Counted from the first letter of the stretch, positions 43,437 through 53,867 are shown. The stretch: DNA of 64,000 nt from Marisediminitalea lipolytica (GCF_001758465.1 NZ_MJIC01000014.1:62001-126000); one strand, 5' to 3'. Numbers and translations: made by a program. The notes: generated by a model not told the origin, from the sequence alone.

Positions 43437-46400
43437 ATGTGGTTATCTGATGTATCGGTAAAGCGACCGGTCTTTGCCTCGGTCGTTAACTTGCTGCTGA
43501 TTATCTTTGGCATTGTGTCTTTTTCCATGTTGTCGCTACGGGAATATCCGGATATTGATCCGCCCATTGTCAGCATTAATACCACTTACCCTGGTGCCTC
43601 GGCCAATATCGTTGAAACCCGAATTACGCAGTTACTGGAAGACCGTATCAGTGGTATTGAAGGGATTAAAAACATTACTTCTACCAGCCGTAATGGTCGC
43701 TCGGATATTACTATTGAATTCGAGCTGTCGCGGGATATTGATGCGGCGTCTAACGACGTACGGGAGCGGGTGAGTCGGGCACTGAATAACCTGCCGGATC
43801 AGGCCGATCCGCCGGAAGTATCAAAGTCCAACTCAGACGAACAGCCGGTCATGTGGTTTAACCTCAGAAGTACTAATTTAAACACCATGGAGCTGACTGA
43901 TTACGCCGAGCGTTATCTGGTCGACCGCTTATCCATTGTAAACGGGGTTGCCCGTGTACGAATTGGCGGCGGCCGAACCTACGCTATGAAAGTGTGGCTC
44001 GACCGAACGGCGATGGCAGCCCGCAATGTTACCGTTGCTGACGTTGAGTCGGTGATCCGTTCTGAAAACGTTGAACTGCCCGCCGGTCAGGTCGAGTCAT
44101 TAAACCGTGACTTTGAAGTGCGTGTGGCCCGCAGCTTCCTGACCCCGGAAGACTTTACTGCGCTCACCGTTGCTATTGGTGATGATGGCTATCTGGTGCG
44201 TCTTGGCGATATTGCCAGGGTTGAACTGGCGGCGGTAGAAGATGAAACCGAGTTTCGTGGCGATGGCGTGAATATGATTGGACTGGGTATTATCAAGCAG
44301 TCAAAAGCCAATACCCTGGAGGTCGCCCGGGCCGCCCGGGAACAAATAGCCCGAATCGAGCAAAGCCTGCCGGACAACATCTTTATTGTCCCCAGCTATG
44401 ACTCGTCGGTGTTTATTGAACAGTCTATTTCTGAGGTGTACAACACCCTGGGCATCGCCATGCTGCTGGTGGTGATTGTTATTTACTTATTCCTGGGAAA
44501 TGTCAGTGCGACGCTGATCCCGGCGATAACGGTGCCAGTCTCTCTGATTGCGGCCTTTATGGTAATGCTGGCACTGGGTTTCTCAATTAACCTGTTAACG
44601 CTGCTGGCGATGGTACTGGCTATTGGTCTGGTAGTTGATGACGCCATTGTGGTATTAGAAAACATTCACCGCCGTATCGAAATGGGTGAGCCGGCAATCC
44701 TGGCGGCCTATCGGGGAACACGTGAAGTGGGGTTTGCCGTTGTGGCCACTACGTTAGTACTGATAGCGGTGTTTGTGCCACTGGTGTTTCTGGAAGGGAA
44801 CGTGGGGCGGTTATTTACTGAGTTTGCGCTGGCGATTGCTGCGGCGGTGGCCTTTTCCAGTGTAACCGCACTGACACTTTCGCCTATGCTTGGCTCTATC
44901 CTGCTAAAGAAAAGCGAGCGTAAAGGCTTTGGTAACTGGTTGGATAACAACTTTAAAAAGCTCGAAGATGGTTATTTCAACAGTCTGGGTAAAACCATTC
45001 ATCAACCGATTATGATGATGTTGTTGCTGGCGGTGGCTGTGGCCGTTATCTACCAGTTGCAACAACGCATTCCGGCAGAATTTACGCCGAAGGAAGACCG
45101 CAGTAACTTCTATGTCATCATGCAATCTCAGGAGGGAGCCAGTTTTGAAAGTAACTCCCGCAATTTAAAGCAAATTGAAGATATTGTGATGGAATATCGG
45201 GAGGCTGGCGAACTCGACCGGGTGTTGGTAAGAGCGCCTGGCTGGGGCGGACGTGCGGGGATTGTTGTCGTGGGGGTTGTTCCATGGGAGCAAAGAGATC
45301 GTTCTTCCTTTGAAATCATGGATGAAATTAGTGAAAGATTAAGTGTCATCCCTGATGTACGGGCATTTACAATTATGCGTGCAGGCATCGGCGGTGGTGG
45401 TTTTAGTCGTCCGGTACAATTTGTACTGCAGGGCGATACCTATGAAAATCTGGCAGAATGGCGCGATATTCTCATCGAAAAAGCCTCTGAAAATCCTAAA
45501 CTGGTTCGCATTGACTCAGATTATAAATCGACCTCTCCGCAACTGCTGATTGAGATAGACAGGGATCGGGCCGCTGATCTGGGGGTATCTATCAGCGATG
45601 TGGGCCGAACACTGGAGACGATGCTGGGGCAACGTCGGGTTTCCACCTTCCTCGACAGAGGTGAGGAATACGACGTTATCCTTGAAGGGGTTGAGTCAGA
45701 ATTTCGTAGCCCTAACAGCATCGAAAACCTGTATGTTCGCTCGGGTTATACCGGCAAGCTCATCCCGCTGGATAACCTGCTGACGTTTAAAGAACAAGCC
45801 ACGTCGGCACAGCTAAACCGTTATAACCGCATGCGCTCGGTGACAATTTCTGCCAACCTTGCGAATGACTATTCACTGGGAGAGGCGCTGGCTTATCTGG
45901 AAAATATCGTTGAAACCGAATTACCGGATGAAGTGTCTATAGACTACAAAGGCGAGTCACAGCTGTATCAGGAATCCGGTAACTCTTTTGTATTTGTTTT
46001 TCTGTTAGCACTGTCGATTACTTACCTGATACTGGCAGCACAGTTTGAGAGCTGGGTACATCCGTTAGTCATCATGATGACGGTACCACTGGCGCTACTT
46101 GGGGCTTTTATTGGCCTTTATTTTGCGAATATGACACTTAACATCTACAGCCAGATTGGTTTGGTAATGTTGATTGGTCTGGCGGCGAAAAACGGTATTT
46201 TGATTGTTGAGTTTGCCAACCAGTTGCGTGATGCTGGTGAAGAATTTGAATCTGCCCTGCGAAAAGCATCGGCGATGCGATTGCGGCCGATTGTGATGAC
46301 CGGTTTTACTACGGTATTTAGTAGTATTCCGCTGGTTATCGCGAGCGGCGCCGGCGCTGAGAGTCGGATGGCTATTGGTATGGTTATCTTTGCCGGTGTT

Positions 46401-46538
46401 CTGGTGTCAGCGTTTTTAACCCTGTATATCGTGCCCACAGCTTACTACTGGATGGCCCGCAATACCGGTTCGCCACTCAAACGTACCCACAAACTCGAAG
46501 AGCTGGAAGAAGAAATTCCTTACGTAAAAGGTGAGTAG
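43437..46538 (+). CDS. RND-family efflux transporter (AcrB/MexB-like, HAE1)
   Basis: Inner-membrane proton-driven pump of 1033 aa with the 12-TM, two-loop layout. The N-terminal MWLSDVSVKRPVFASVVNLLLI is TM1, and the paired proton-relay Asp residues lie in LVVDDAIVVLENIHRR (TM4). The matching TM10 Lys region is LAAKNGILIVEF. Large periplasmic loops follow TM1 and TM7. The pair probably exports hydrophobic or amphiphilic compounds; substrate unknown. No local regulator flanks the operon. A strong inverted repeat lies 14 bp past the stop. Confidence 0.95.
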   Translation: MWLSDVSVKRPVFASVVNLLLIIFGIVSFSMLSLREYPDIDPPIVSINTTYPGASANIVETRITQLLEDRISGIEGIKNITSTSRNGRSDITIEFELSRDIDAASNDVRERVSRALNNLPDQADPPEVSKSNSDEQPVMWFNLRSTNLNTMELTDYAERYLVDRLSIVNGVARVRIGGGRTYAMKVWLDRTAMAARNVTVADVESVIRSENVELPAGQVESLNRDFEVRVARSFLTPEDFTALTVAIGDDGYLVRLGDIARVELAAVEDETEFRGDGVNMIGLGIIKQSKANTLEVARAAREQIARIEQSLPDNIFIVPSYDSSVFIEQSISEVYNTLGIAMLLVVIVIYLFLGNVSATLIPAITVPVSLIAAFMVMLALGFSINLLTLLAMVLAIGLVVDDAIVVLENIHRRIEMGEPAILAAYRGTREVGFAVVATTLVLIAVFVPLVFLEGNVGRLFTEFALAIAAAVAFSSVTALTLSPMLGSILLKKSERKGFGNWLDNNFKKLEDGYFNSLGKTIHQPIMMMLLLAVAVAVIYQLQQRIPAEFTPKEDRSNFYVIMQSQEGASFESNSRNLKQIEDIVMEYREAGELDRVLVRAPGWGGRAGIVVVGVVPWEQRDRSSFEIMDEISERLSVIPDVRAFTIMRAGIGGGGFSRPVQFVLQGDTYENLAEWRDILIEKASENPKLVRIDSDYKSTSPQLLIEIDRDRAADLGVSISDVGRTLETMLGQRRVSTFLDRGEEYDVILEGVESEFRSPNSIENLYVRSGYTGKLIPLDNLLTFKEQATSAQLNRYNRMRSVTISANLANDYSLGEALAYLENIVETELPDEVSIDYKGESQLYQESGNSFVFVFLLALSITYLILAAQFESWVHPLVIMMTVPLALLGAFIGLYFANMTLNIYSQIGLVMLIGLAAKNGILIVEFANQLRDAGEEFESALRKASAMRLRPIVMTGFTTVFSSIPLVIASGAGAESRMAIGMVIFAGVLVSAFLTLYIVPTAYYWMARNTGSPLKRTHKLEELEEEIPYVKGE

Positions 46539-46551
46539 ACGGAAGGCTTCT

Positions 46552-46598
46552 CTGCAATAGTTTTATTCCCACCCGTTGGTAGGATAAAACTATTGCAG
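46552..46598. repeat. 47-bp inverted repeat between RND operon and lipoprotein gene
   Basis: Perfect 15-bp arms CTGCAATAGTTTTAT / ATAAAACTATTGCAG, with a further interrupted CC-ACC/GGT-GG stem toward the centre. It lies 13 bp after the RND stop. It could end the operon, but the loop side lacks the T tract expected for a simple terminator; an operator or a mobile-element scar are alternatives. Confidence 0.65.
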
Positions 46599-46738
46599 TT
46601 CAAAATGTTATTCGTTTAGTATGGGACTGACTTTCAAGGATGAAGCTGTAGTCCCCATTGCCGTTTTTAACGCCCGCTGGCTTACCGCGCAAGTTTGTCA
46701 TCCTTGGTTTAATTAAAATATATCAAGGATGTAGGTGT

Positions 46739-48763
46739 ATGAAATTCCCACTTAAACTGCTCTCTTTATCCATTATTTCAACGTTGTCGCTTTCTGGCTG
46801 TTTAGAAGTAGATGACGACGGTAATAAAGAAGTAGCCGAGTCTCTTCGTCAGCAAAATCAGATCCTGACCGAGCAAAATCAACTGCTTTCCCAGCAGGAA
46901 GAGGAACAACATTCGGTAACTATTTCCGGCGTAATCATAGACACTAATCAGGATGAAGCTGTAGCGGATGGCTCTGCAATCATTACGGTATTGCAAGGTG
47001 AGACAGTATTAACAGATGGTATCGAAACCTCTGACGGCTTATTTACCATTGAGGACCTGCCAACGCAAAGTGACTTAACTGTGTATGTGACCTTTGCTGA
47101 TGGTAGTTTTGTTAACCGTGCATTTTTCATTACCACTCCGAGCGCCGAAGGCGAAGCCTATTTTGACCTGGGTACCATGGCGGTATCTAAACCGGTTGAA
47201 GTCACTTTTAGCGTGTTAAATAACGATACCGGTGATGCCATTTCTGGCCTCGAGTTTGTTGCTCACTCCTATTATGGCAATCGATTCAGCACAGCAGCAA
47301 ATTATGCCCACGTTTCAAGCTTTGATGATACGACTCAGACTTATTCGATCACACTTCCAAGAGATTTTGGCTTATCGCTTCGCGCTATTGCCGACTTAGA
47401 TAATGATGGCGAGCCAGACTTCGATATTGCGGATGGAACAGGTAATGCTTATTTTAACAATGAAGTATTATACGTGAGTTCGCCACAGGAGCTTGAAGGC
47501 ACCGCTTTAAGGCTCGTGCAATTGGCTGATTTGGTTCCTGAAGAAAAAACAATTCGTATTACATTGGTGAATGAAGACGGCGAGTTGATCCCGGATGCCG
47601 CATTTACCATTTTTGAAAACAATCAACAGCCTGCCTATGATGACAGTAGTGAGCAGTACAGTGTAGATACGCCATTTGATGGTCACTTATCCCTGACTAT
47701 GCCCGGTTTTACCTCTGGTGAAACTTATTATCGTACTGGCAGTGTGTCGATTAACCGGTCAACCGATAGCATAACAGGCCAAACATGGTTAAGAGTGTCG
47801 ACCAACGGGTTTTCGTCAAACAGTTATTATGAAGTTGCTGATAATGCAGAACTGTCACTGGTTCTTGTTGCCCAAAGTATCGACCCAACTGTGGATATCG
47901 ACATTGAAACTGTTGCGTCATTTTTATCGCAAGATGATTTTTCCTATACAGTTTATTACTCATCACCAGTACAGGTCGATGAAGCTAATGTTTCATTAAC
48001 TTATGAGTCGGTCGAAATTATTGTCGGTAATGAAAGTGATACCGATGCGGTTCCGGCAGGTTATACCCGGGTCAGAACTACCGAAGCGGAAGTTGCGTTG
48101 TCATTAACAACGGGGCTGAACAATACTCAGCTGATTTTAACCCCAGATTCGGCACTACCTGCAAATACTGAGCACCAGTATACGATTGGGATGTTAACGG
48201 ATGTATCGAGCGGCCAGCAATTTGAACTATACGAGGATGAAATTTCGTTTACTACCCCGGTTTCTGCAACCGCGGTGTTTGATATCAACGATATCATTGC
48301 CGATAACGAAAACTATTACACCAATGGCTCGTTAATAGTCAGTGAGAACAGCGCAGGCGTGTCAAGCGAGCAGTATGAATATCGCGATTCCGTGTATTTT
48401 TACCTGCCAACCAGTATCGAGACGCTGAATTACCTGATTTTGAACCTGGTAAGCTACACCGACGACGGTTATGAATATCAGGAAAACCGCACCATAGAAG
48501 TGGTTATGGATGGTGATGTTAATTATTCCCGTTACGTTGGGCTGAACATCGCCAGCAACGAAATCCTTGATGCTAACTACACTAACTACCGATTTATCAG
48601 AGGGGCCACGCTGGACACCGGCGATCTGGTTTATCGTGTCAGTTCTTCTTTTTATCTGGGCGATAACAAGCCTGAGAGCGTGAATACGGTTAGATTTAAC
48701 TATGAATACCAAACTAATGAAGGGGTAACTGCTTCAGGTGTTATGGAGTTACCGGTACGCTAA
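46739..48763 (+). CDS. Large lipoprotein of unknown function, beta-rich
   Basis: A 674-aa predicted lipoprotein: signal peptide with lipobox LSLSGC (about Cys20), then a short coiled coil of repeated QQNQ/EQNQ heptads (about 33-56), then a long beta-rich region. ITVLQGETVLTDGIETSDGLFTIEDLP resembles a carboxypeptidase-regulatory/CNA-B-like domain, and DLDNDGEPDFDI looks like a calcium loop. Acidic, Thr/Ser/Tyr-rich composition points to the cell surface. I do not recognise the family. The ATG at 46739 has AAGGATG upstream; the frame is open to 46658. Confidence 0.7.
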   Translation: MKFPLKLLSLSIISTLSLSGCLEVDDDGNKEVAESLRQQNQILTEQNQLLSQQEEEQHSVTISGVIIDTNQDEAVADGSAIITVLQGETVLTDGIETSDGLFTIEDLPTQSDLTVYVTFADGSFVNRAFFITTPSAEGEAYFDLGTMAVSKPVEVTFSVLNNDTGDAISGLEFVAHSYYGNRFSTAANYAHVSSFDDTTQTYSITLPRDFGLSLRAIADLDNDGEPDFDIADGTGNAYFNNEVLYVSSPQELEGTALRLVQLADLVPEEKTIRITLVNEDGELIPDAAFTIFENNQQPAYDDSSEQYSVDTPFDGHLSLTMPGFTSGETYYRTGSVSINRSTDSITGQTWLRVSTNGFSSNSYYEVADNAELSLVLVAQSIDPTVDIDIETVASFLSQDDFSYTVYYSSPVQVDEANVSLTYESVEIIVGNESDTDAVPAGYTRVRTTEAEVALSLTTGLNNTQLILTPDSALPANTEHQYTIGMLTDVSSGQQFELYEDEISFTTPVSATAVFDINDIIADNENYYTNGSLIVSENSAGVSSEQYEYRDSVYFYLPTSIETLNYLILNLVSYTDDGYEYQENRTIEVVMDGDVNYSRYVGLNIASNEILDANYTNYRFIRGATLDTGDLVYRVSSSFYLGDNKPESVNTVRFNYEYQTNEGVTASGVMELPVR

Positions 48764-48783
48764 ACGGTTGATCAATTAAAATC

Positions 48784-48809
48784 AAAGCCCGCATCTGCGG
48801 GCTTTTTTT
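48784..48809. terminator. Rho-independent terminator between convergent genes
   Basis: Stem AAAGCCCGCA / TGCGGGCTTT with a 2-nt loop and a T7 run. It ends the lipoprotein gene; its T run overlaps the stop of the convergent symporter gene by two bases. Confidence 0.88.
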
Positions 48810-50370
48810 AGCTTAACCAGGCGGATAAATTGAGACAGACCAAAATCAGTATGGCACTCCAGCTTGCTAACACCACGATCATTTTACTGTTTACGCCGGT
48901 GTAACTGGCCTGTGGTGTTGCTGTATTGCTGGCTGGGATTAACCGGTTAGCCAGAATTCCACTGACTACTGTGACCACAAAGCCAATGGCATTCCACCAG
49001 AACCAGAAGATTGGGTTATCGCTCAGCCATAAAAAAGTATTACTGAATACGCCCAACAGCAAGCCCACGTTGGCCGCCCTGGCAGTAACGGTTTTACTGT
49101 GGATCCCCAGTAAGAATACAGCCAGTACCGGGCCATAAAATACGGAGCCTATTTTATTGATGGCTTCAATAATGGTTGGCGCAATATCCCCGGCAAACAG
49201 GCTCAGTATCAGTGTAACAACGCCCCAGCCAATTCCGGCCAGGCGGGCAAAACGCATATATTCTTCATCTGAAGGGGTATGGCCTTTGTATCGACACAAG
49301 TCCTCGGTGGTAACCGCCGCCAGGCTGTTAATTGCCGAGCTAAGCGACGACATGGCGGCTGCCATGATTGCTACGACTAACAGGCCAATAACACCAGGCG
49401 GTAAATAGTTAACGATAAAGATGGGCATCATCCAGTCGGGTTGGTCGGCAGGGATCTGCGCTTGTAAAGAAGGCGTATTAATCACTAACGCGCCGATAAC
49501 CAAGCCTGTTGTACAGTAGATAACAGTAATGGGAAAACGACTTAAAGCCACGGTGTACATTACTTTGCGCAAGTCCGAAACACTGTGGGCTGAGAGAGAG
49601 CGCTGAGCTTCCGACTGGTCACAGCCATAGTAGGATGCGTAGAGAACAATACCGCCAAACAGCATGGGCAGTAAGCCGAAGTCATTGCCGTTTAAACCGG
49701 CTGAATCTGTATTGATGGCCTTCATTCGGCTGCTATCGATAAGCGATAAGGCGGTATCCATGCCACCAATGGCGTCTAGGGCGACCCACAGGCAAGTGAG
49801 CGCGCCAGCCAGAATAATGATCATTTGTACGGCGTCGCCAAATACCACTGCTTTCATTCCGCCCACAGCAGAATAAATGAGCGTAATGACTCCGATTAAG
49901 GCAATGCTGTGCCATTGTTCCAGGCCCATGGTGCCTTGCAAAATAAGGGAAATGGCGTAAATCATGATTGCCGTAGCAAAGGAGCGACTGAGTTGAAAGA
50001 CAAAGCTAATCAGCAGTCGGGTAGAGCGTTCAAAACGTCGCTCTAAAAAATCATAAACGCTCACCACGCCACTTTGATGTAACGTGGGCAGAAGCCGCCA
50101 CATCATCAGGAGTACGGCAATTGGCAACGCCAGTTCGTAGGATAACCAGATCAGCCCGCCGCCCTCACGCAAACCAACGAAGGCGGGGGCTGAAATAAAA
50201 CTGATGGCAGAGAGTTGGGTGGCCATCACCGATAACGCCAGTGCGGGCCAGGGAATACTGCGGCCACCCAGGAAGTATTCTTTACTATTAGGTTGATGAC
50301 GAAAGGCCATGCCCATCGCCAGCAGACCAATCAGGTATATCCCGATAATGGCGTAGTCAATCCAGTTCAA
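48808..50370 (-). CDS. Sodium:solute symporter (SSS family)
   Basis: Integral membrane symporter of 520 aa with about 13 hydrophobic segments. The first half carries the family core: MNWIDYAIIGIYLIGLLAMG, the EYFLGGRSIPWPALALSVMATQLSAISFISAP loop with Na+-site Ser/Thr residues, and SAVGGMKAVVFGDAVQM. A later AAAMSSLSSAINSLAAVTTEDL segment is TM8, which holds conserved Ser residues of the Na2 site. Substrates of this clade include sugars, sialic acids and organic acids; none can be inferred from neighbours here. Confidence 0.92.
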   Translation of the reverse strand: MNWIDYAIIGIYLIGLLAMGMAFRHQPNSKEYFLGGRSIPWPALALSVMATQLSAISFISAPAFVGLREGGGLIWLSYELALPIAVLLMMWRLLPTLHQSGVVSVYDFLERRFERSTRLLISFVFQLSRSFATAIMIYAISLILQGTMGLEQWHSIALIGVITLIYSAVGGMKAVVFGDAVQMIIILAGALTCLWVALDAIGGMDTALSLIDSSRMKAINTDSAGLNGNDFGLLPMLFGGIVLYASYYGCDQSEAQRSLSAHSVSDLRKVMYTVALSRFPITVIYCTTGLVIGALVINTPSLQAQIPADQPDWMMPIFIVNYLPPGVIGLLVVAIMAAAMSSLSSAINSLAAVTTEDLCRYKGHTPSDEEYMRFARLAGIGWGVVTLILSLFAGDIAPTIIEAINKIGSVFYGPVLAVFLLGIHSKTVTARAANVGLLLGVFSNTFLWLSDNPIFWFWWNAIGFVVTVVSGILANRLIPASNTATPQASYTGVNSKMIVVLASWSAILILVCLNLSAWLS

Positions 50371-50545
50371 TATGCTCTCCCTGATGCGTTTTTTATCCAG
50401 TATGCTGATTTCAAAATGATATTTCCAGTGAAGCTGGTTAAAGTTTAGCCCGCCCTCCAGGTCGTTGGTCGGCGTTTGCTTGCATAACGTATAAAGGATT
50501 GGTTAGATAAATTCACAGGTAATTCGAATCAGCGAGGGGACCTAC

Positions 50546-51079
50546 ATGCAAAAGCGACTGGCCATCATGCTTTTTTTCATTTTCGCGATAACCGGCTGCA
50601 GTAACAGCGACTGGCGCACTGCCAGCCGTGAGCCCGCTGGTATTGCGCCTTCACCGGCGGTGGTCAAAGACGCTGTTATAGAAGTTTACGCTGCCGATGC
50701 CTTTAGTTGGCGAGGCTGGTTTGCTGTGCATACCTGGATAGCGTTTAAAGAGCAGGGAGCGGATGAGTATGATGTGTACGAAGTTGTTGGCTGGCGGGTA
50801 AAAAGTGGTTATCCCGCATTGCGAAATTATAAAACGGCTAATCCGGACCGTTATTGGTATGGTGCGCGCCCCGAAAAGGTACTGTCGATTCAGGGCGAAA
50901 AAGCCCGTCGGTTAATCCCGGATATCGAAGCTGCGATAGCGCGCTATCCTTGGGCAAACGAATACACGGTTTTTCCGGGACCGAACAGCAATACTTTTCC
51001 GGCCTGGGTTGGCTTACAGGTTCCTGAGCTGGAGCTGGATATGCCGTTTAATGCCATTGGGGCAGGCTATGCAGAGTGA
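50546..51079 (+). CDS. DUF3750-family lipoprotein
   Basis: A 177-aa predicted lipoprotein (signal peptide with FAITGC, Cys18) of the DUF3750 family. The core is WRGWFAVHTWIAFKEQ, YEVVGWRVKSGYPA, NPDRYWYGARPEKVLS and PGPNSNTFPAWVG. Function unknown; the conserved His-Thr and Pro-Gly-Pro-Asn-Ser-Asn motifs suggest an enzymatic fold, which is inference. Alone on its strand, with 175 bp upstream to the divergent symporter. Confidence 0.87.
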   Translation: MQKRLAIMLFFIFAITGCSNSDWRTASREPAGIAPSPAVVKDAVIEVYAADAFSWRGWFAVHTWIAFKEQGADEYDVYEVVGWRVKSGYPALRNYKTANPDRYWYGARPEKVLSIQGEKARRLIPDIEAAIARYPWANEYTVFPGPNSNTFPAWVGLQVPELELDMPFNAIGAGYAE

Positions 51080-51152
51080 AGTTTGTTGAAAAAATGAACG
51101 GCAATGATTAATGTTATGGTGACAAAAACGAATTATCAGGGATGGGTAATTA

Positions 51153-51980
51153 GTGAAAAAGGTTTACCTGCCGTTGTTGCTTTTTACCGGGATAGTCTTT
51201 GCCATTAGCGGTCGTGCAGAGGGGCTGACAGCGCCCGTTAATGTCATTGCCTTTCAACAAATTCCTTACGGGCTCATATTTACTGATATCGGCGTAAATG
51301 GCACACCACTGCTGGCGATGATTGATATAGGCGACCAACAGACTTTTCAGCTTGCCACAGCGGTTGCCGGTAAACTGGGTTTGCCACTAAATAAAACAGG
51401 CTATCAGGCGACAAATATAAACGGCGATATCATGGATGTCTATCAGGGAAAAGTAGCCTCACTTTCGCTGGGTACCAACACCATTACTGATATGCCATTT
51501 ACTACCTCTCCCGGCGATATCGAAGCGGTGGCAGAGCAAATTGCTACCGACTTTTCGGCCGTTATCGGCTGGGGATATTTAAAGGACTACATTGTCGAAC
51601 TGGACTACGTTAATAGCGTTATTCGTTTGCACAATGACTTGCCCGCCACGTTTAAACCCACCATGAGCGAAGCATACAGCGATACATCAGGGCCGCTTAT
51701 ATTACCAGTTTTGATTAACGGTGAGGTACAACGGGTAATGCTTAATACCGGGGCGACAGTATCCGTATTTGACCCTAAACAGGTAGAAATGAACGAGGAC
51801 AATCCGATTGAATTTGCCCTTAATGGCCGGTTGCTTAGTTTAACCGGTTACGAAATGGATTTATCGGTACTTTCTGATCTGGGAATAGTGGGGATTTTGG
51901 GTAGCGATTTCCTGAATCAGTATAAAGTCGTTATTAATCCTAAGAGTCATAAGATGCATTTTCTTGCGTATGACGAGTGA
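51153..51980 (+). CDS. Retropepsin-like exported protein with altered active-site motifs
   Basis: A 275-aa exported protein (GTG start with a GGGATGGG site upstream; signal peptide ending GRA-E). It has two retropepsin-like halves: MIDIGDQQTFQL (about 57-68) and VMLNTGATVSVFD (196-208), each followed by a hydrophobic strand and ending in IGWGYL and LGSDFLNQY. In active members both motifs are D-T/S-G. Here the first is DIG (Asp58) and the second NTG (Asn198 in place of Asp), so proteolysis is doubtful. A terminator follows the stop. Confidence 0.75.
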   Translation: MKKVYLPLLLFTGIVFAISGRAEGLTAPVNVIAFQQIPYGLIFTDIGVNGTPLLAMIDIGDQQTFQLATAVAGKLGLPLNKTGYQATNINGDIMDVYQGKVASLSLGTNTITDMPFTTSPGDIEAVAEQIATDFSAVIGWGYLKDYIVELDYVNSVIRLHNDLPATFKPTMSEAYSDTSGPLILPVLINGEVQRVMLNTGATVSVFDPKQVEMNEDNPIEFALNGRLLSLTGYEMDLSVLSDLGIVGILGSDFLNQYKVVINPKSHKMHFLAYDE

Positions 51981-52014
51981 AACAAAAAAGCCAGTCGTGA
52001 GACTGGCTTTTGTT
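51981..52014. terminator. Bidirectional terminator between the retropepsin-like gene and rpoD
   Basis: AGCCAGTC-GTGA-GACTGGCT stem flanked by A6 and TTTTGTT tracts, about midway between the convergent genes. Confidence 0.85.
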
Positions 52015-52031
52015 AGTTTGCGCGTTGGCGA

Positions 52032-53867
52032 TTACTCGTCCAGGAAGCTACGCAGCTGCTCAGAGCGGCTTGGGTGACGTAATTTACGTAACGCTTTCGC
52101 TTCAATCTGACGGATACGTTCACGGGTAACGTCAAACTGCTTACCTACTTCTTCCAGGGTATGGTCAGTGTTCATATCGATACCAAACCGCATACGCAGT
52201 ACTTTTGCTTCACGAGCGGTAAGACCGGCAAGTACTTCCTGGGTGGCATCTTTTAAGCTACCACCAGTGGCTGAATCGAGGGGCTGAATAATCGTGCTGT
52301 CCTCGATAAAGTCACCCAGATGCGAATCTTCGTCATCACCAATGGGGGTTTCCATTGAGATAGGTTCCTTCGCAATTTTAAGCACTTTACGAATCTTATC
52401 TTCTGGCATCAGCATACGCTCAGACAGTTCTTCAGGCGTTGGTTCACGACCCATTTCCTGCAGCATCTGACGAGAGATACGGTTCAGCTTGTTAATGGTT
52501 TCAATCATGTGTACCGGGATACGGATGGTCCGTGCCTGGTCTGCAATTGAACGTGTGATCGCCTGACGGATCCACCAGGTTGCATAGGTCGAGAACTTAT
52601 AACCACGACGGTATTCAAACTTGTCTACCGCTTTCATCAGACCAATGTTACCTTCCTGAATTAAGTCCAGGAATTGTAAACCACGGTTAGTGTATTTTTT
52701 CGCAATGGAGATAACCAGACGTAAGTTGGCTTCAACCATCTCTTTCTTGGCTCGGCGGGCTTTTGCTTCACCGATAGACATACGGCGGTTGATATCCTTG
52801 ATGTCGGCAATAACCAGACCGGTTTCTTGCTCAACCTGAGAAATCTTACCAACACTACGCTCGATCTCTTCTTTATATCCCTGCAATACATCTGCATAAG
52901 GCGCATTGCCAGCCAGGATCTCAGTTAACCATGCGGTAGAAGTCTCGTTACCAGCAAATGCCTTGATAAAATCTTTCTTCGGCATTTTGGCGTGCATGAC
53001 GCAGTACTTCATTACCAGGCGTTCCTGGATCCGTACTCTATCCATCATTTCACGCATGTTGCGTACCAGGCGATCGAACTGCTTAGGTACCAGACGGAAC
53101 TCTTTAAAGATTTCGCTCAGCGCGTTAATTTCTTTACGCGCGGCATCGTGAGTACGGCCTTTGCTTTCGATTACGTCACGGGCAATCTGATACTGAGCGC
53201 GAAGTTCGGCAAACTTTTGGCGGGCTTCTTCCGGATCAACACCGGTATCGTCCTCTTCCTCTTCGTCGTCTTCATCTTCGTCGTCGTCTTCGTCGTCCAG
53301 TTCTTCCTGAGACAGCTCTGAGCCCACGTGAGTTGCGGTTGGGGCCAGATCTTCTTCTTTGTTAGGATCAACAAAGCCAGAAATAATATCGCTTAGGCGA
53401 ATTTCTTCGGCCTCGTACAGATCCCATTGGTCTAACAGGTATGTAATAGCTTCCGGATATTCTGCAACGGAGCACTGTACCTGGTTGATACCGTCTTCGA
53501 TTCGCTTGGCGATTTCGATTTCGCCTTCGCGGGTAAGAAGTTCAACAGTACCCATTTCACGCATGTACATGCGTACCGGGTCTGTGGTGCGTCCGATTTC
53601 GCTCTCTACTGTTGCCAGCGCTTGCGCTGCCGCTTCTGCAACTTCTTCGTCGGTGGTGGTTTCCTGCATTAACAGTTCATCGGAATCCGGTGCAGACTCT
53701 GCTACCTGGATACCCATGTCATTGATCATGCGGATGATATCTTCTATCTGATCCGAATCGACAATGTCTTGAGGCAGATGGTCGTTGACTTCAGAAAATG
53801 TCAAATAACCTTGTTCTTTACCTTTCGCAATCAGAAGTTTGATCTGAGACTGCTTGCTTTGCGCCAT
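52032..53867 (-). CDS. rpoD: RNA polymerase primary sigma factor RpoD (sigma-70)
   Basis: Housekeeping sigma factor of 611 aa. Region 1.1 is at the N-terminus ([23 protein letters not shown]), region 1.2 is around [11 protein letters not shown], then a non-conserved insert with a very acidic stretch ([18 protein letters not shown]), then regions 2-4: [38 protein letters not shown] for -10 recognition and the [20 protein letters not shown] helix-turn-helix for -35. The ATG at 53867 matches the family; an in-frame TTG at 53885 does not. Last gene of the rpsU-yqeY-dnaG-rpoD operon. Confidence 0.98.
   Translation of the reverse strand: MAQSKQSQIKLLIAKGKEQGYLTFSEVNDHLPQDIVDSDQIEDIIRMINDMGIQVAESAPDSDELLMQETTTDEEVAEAAAQALATVESEIGRTTDPVRMYMREMGTVELLTREGEIEIAKRIEDGINQVQCSVAEYPEAITYLLDQWDLYEAEEIRLSDIISGFVDPNKEEDLAPTATHVGSELSQEELDDEDDDEDEDDEEEEDDTGVDPEEARQKFAELRAQYQIARDVIESKGRTHDAARKEINALSEIFKEFRLVPKQFDRLVRNMREMMDRVRIQERLVMKYCVMHAKMPKKDFIKAFAGNETSTAWLTEILAGNAPYADVLQGYKEEIERSVGKISQVEQETGLVIADIKDINRRMSIGEAKARRAKKEMVEANLRLVISIAKKYTNRGLQFLDLIQEGNIGLMKAVDKFEYRRGYKFSTYATWWIRQAITRSIADQARTIRIPVHMIETINKLNRISRQMLQEMGREPTPEELSERMLMPEDKIRKVLKIAKEPISMETPIGDDEDSHLGDFIEDSTIIQPLDSATGGSLKDATQEVLAGLTAREAKVLRMRFGIDMNTDHTLEEVGKQFDVTRERIRQIEAKALRKLRHPSRSEQLRSFLDE

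Noticed and set aside
46638-46964. 14-bp direct repeat GGATGAAGCTGTAG before and inside the lipoprotein gene
   Set aside because: Several 14-mers are expected to recur by chance in 64 kb; no longer homology surrounds it.
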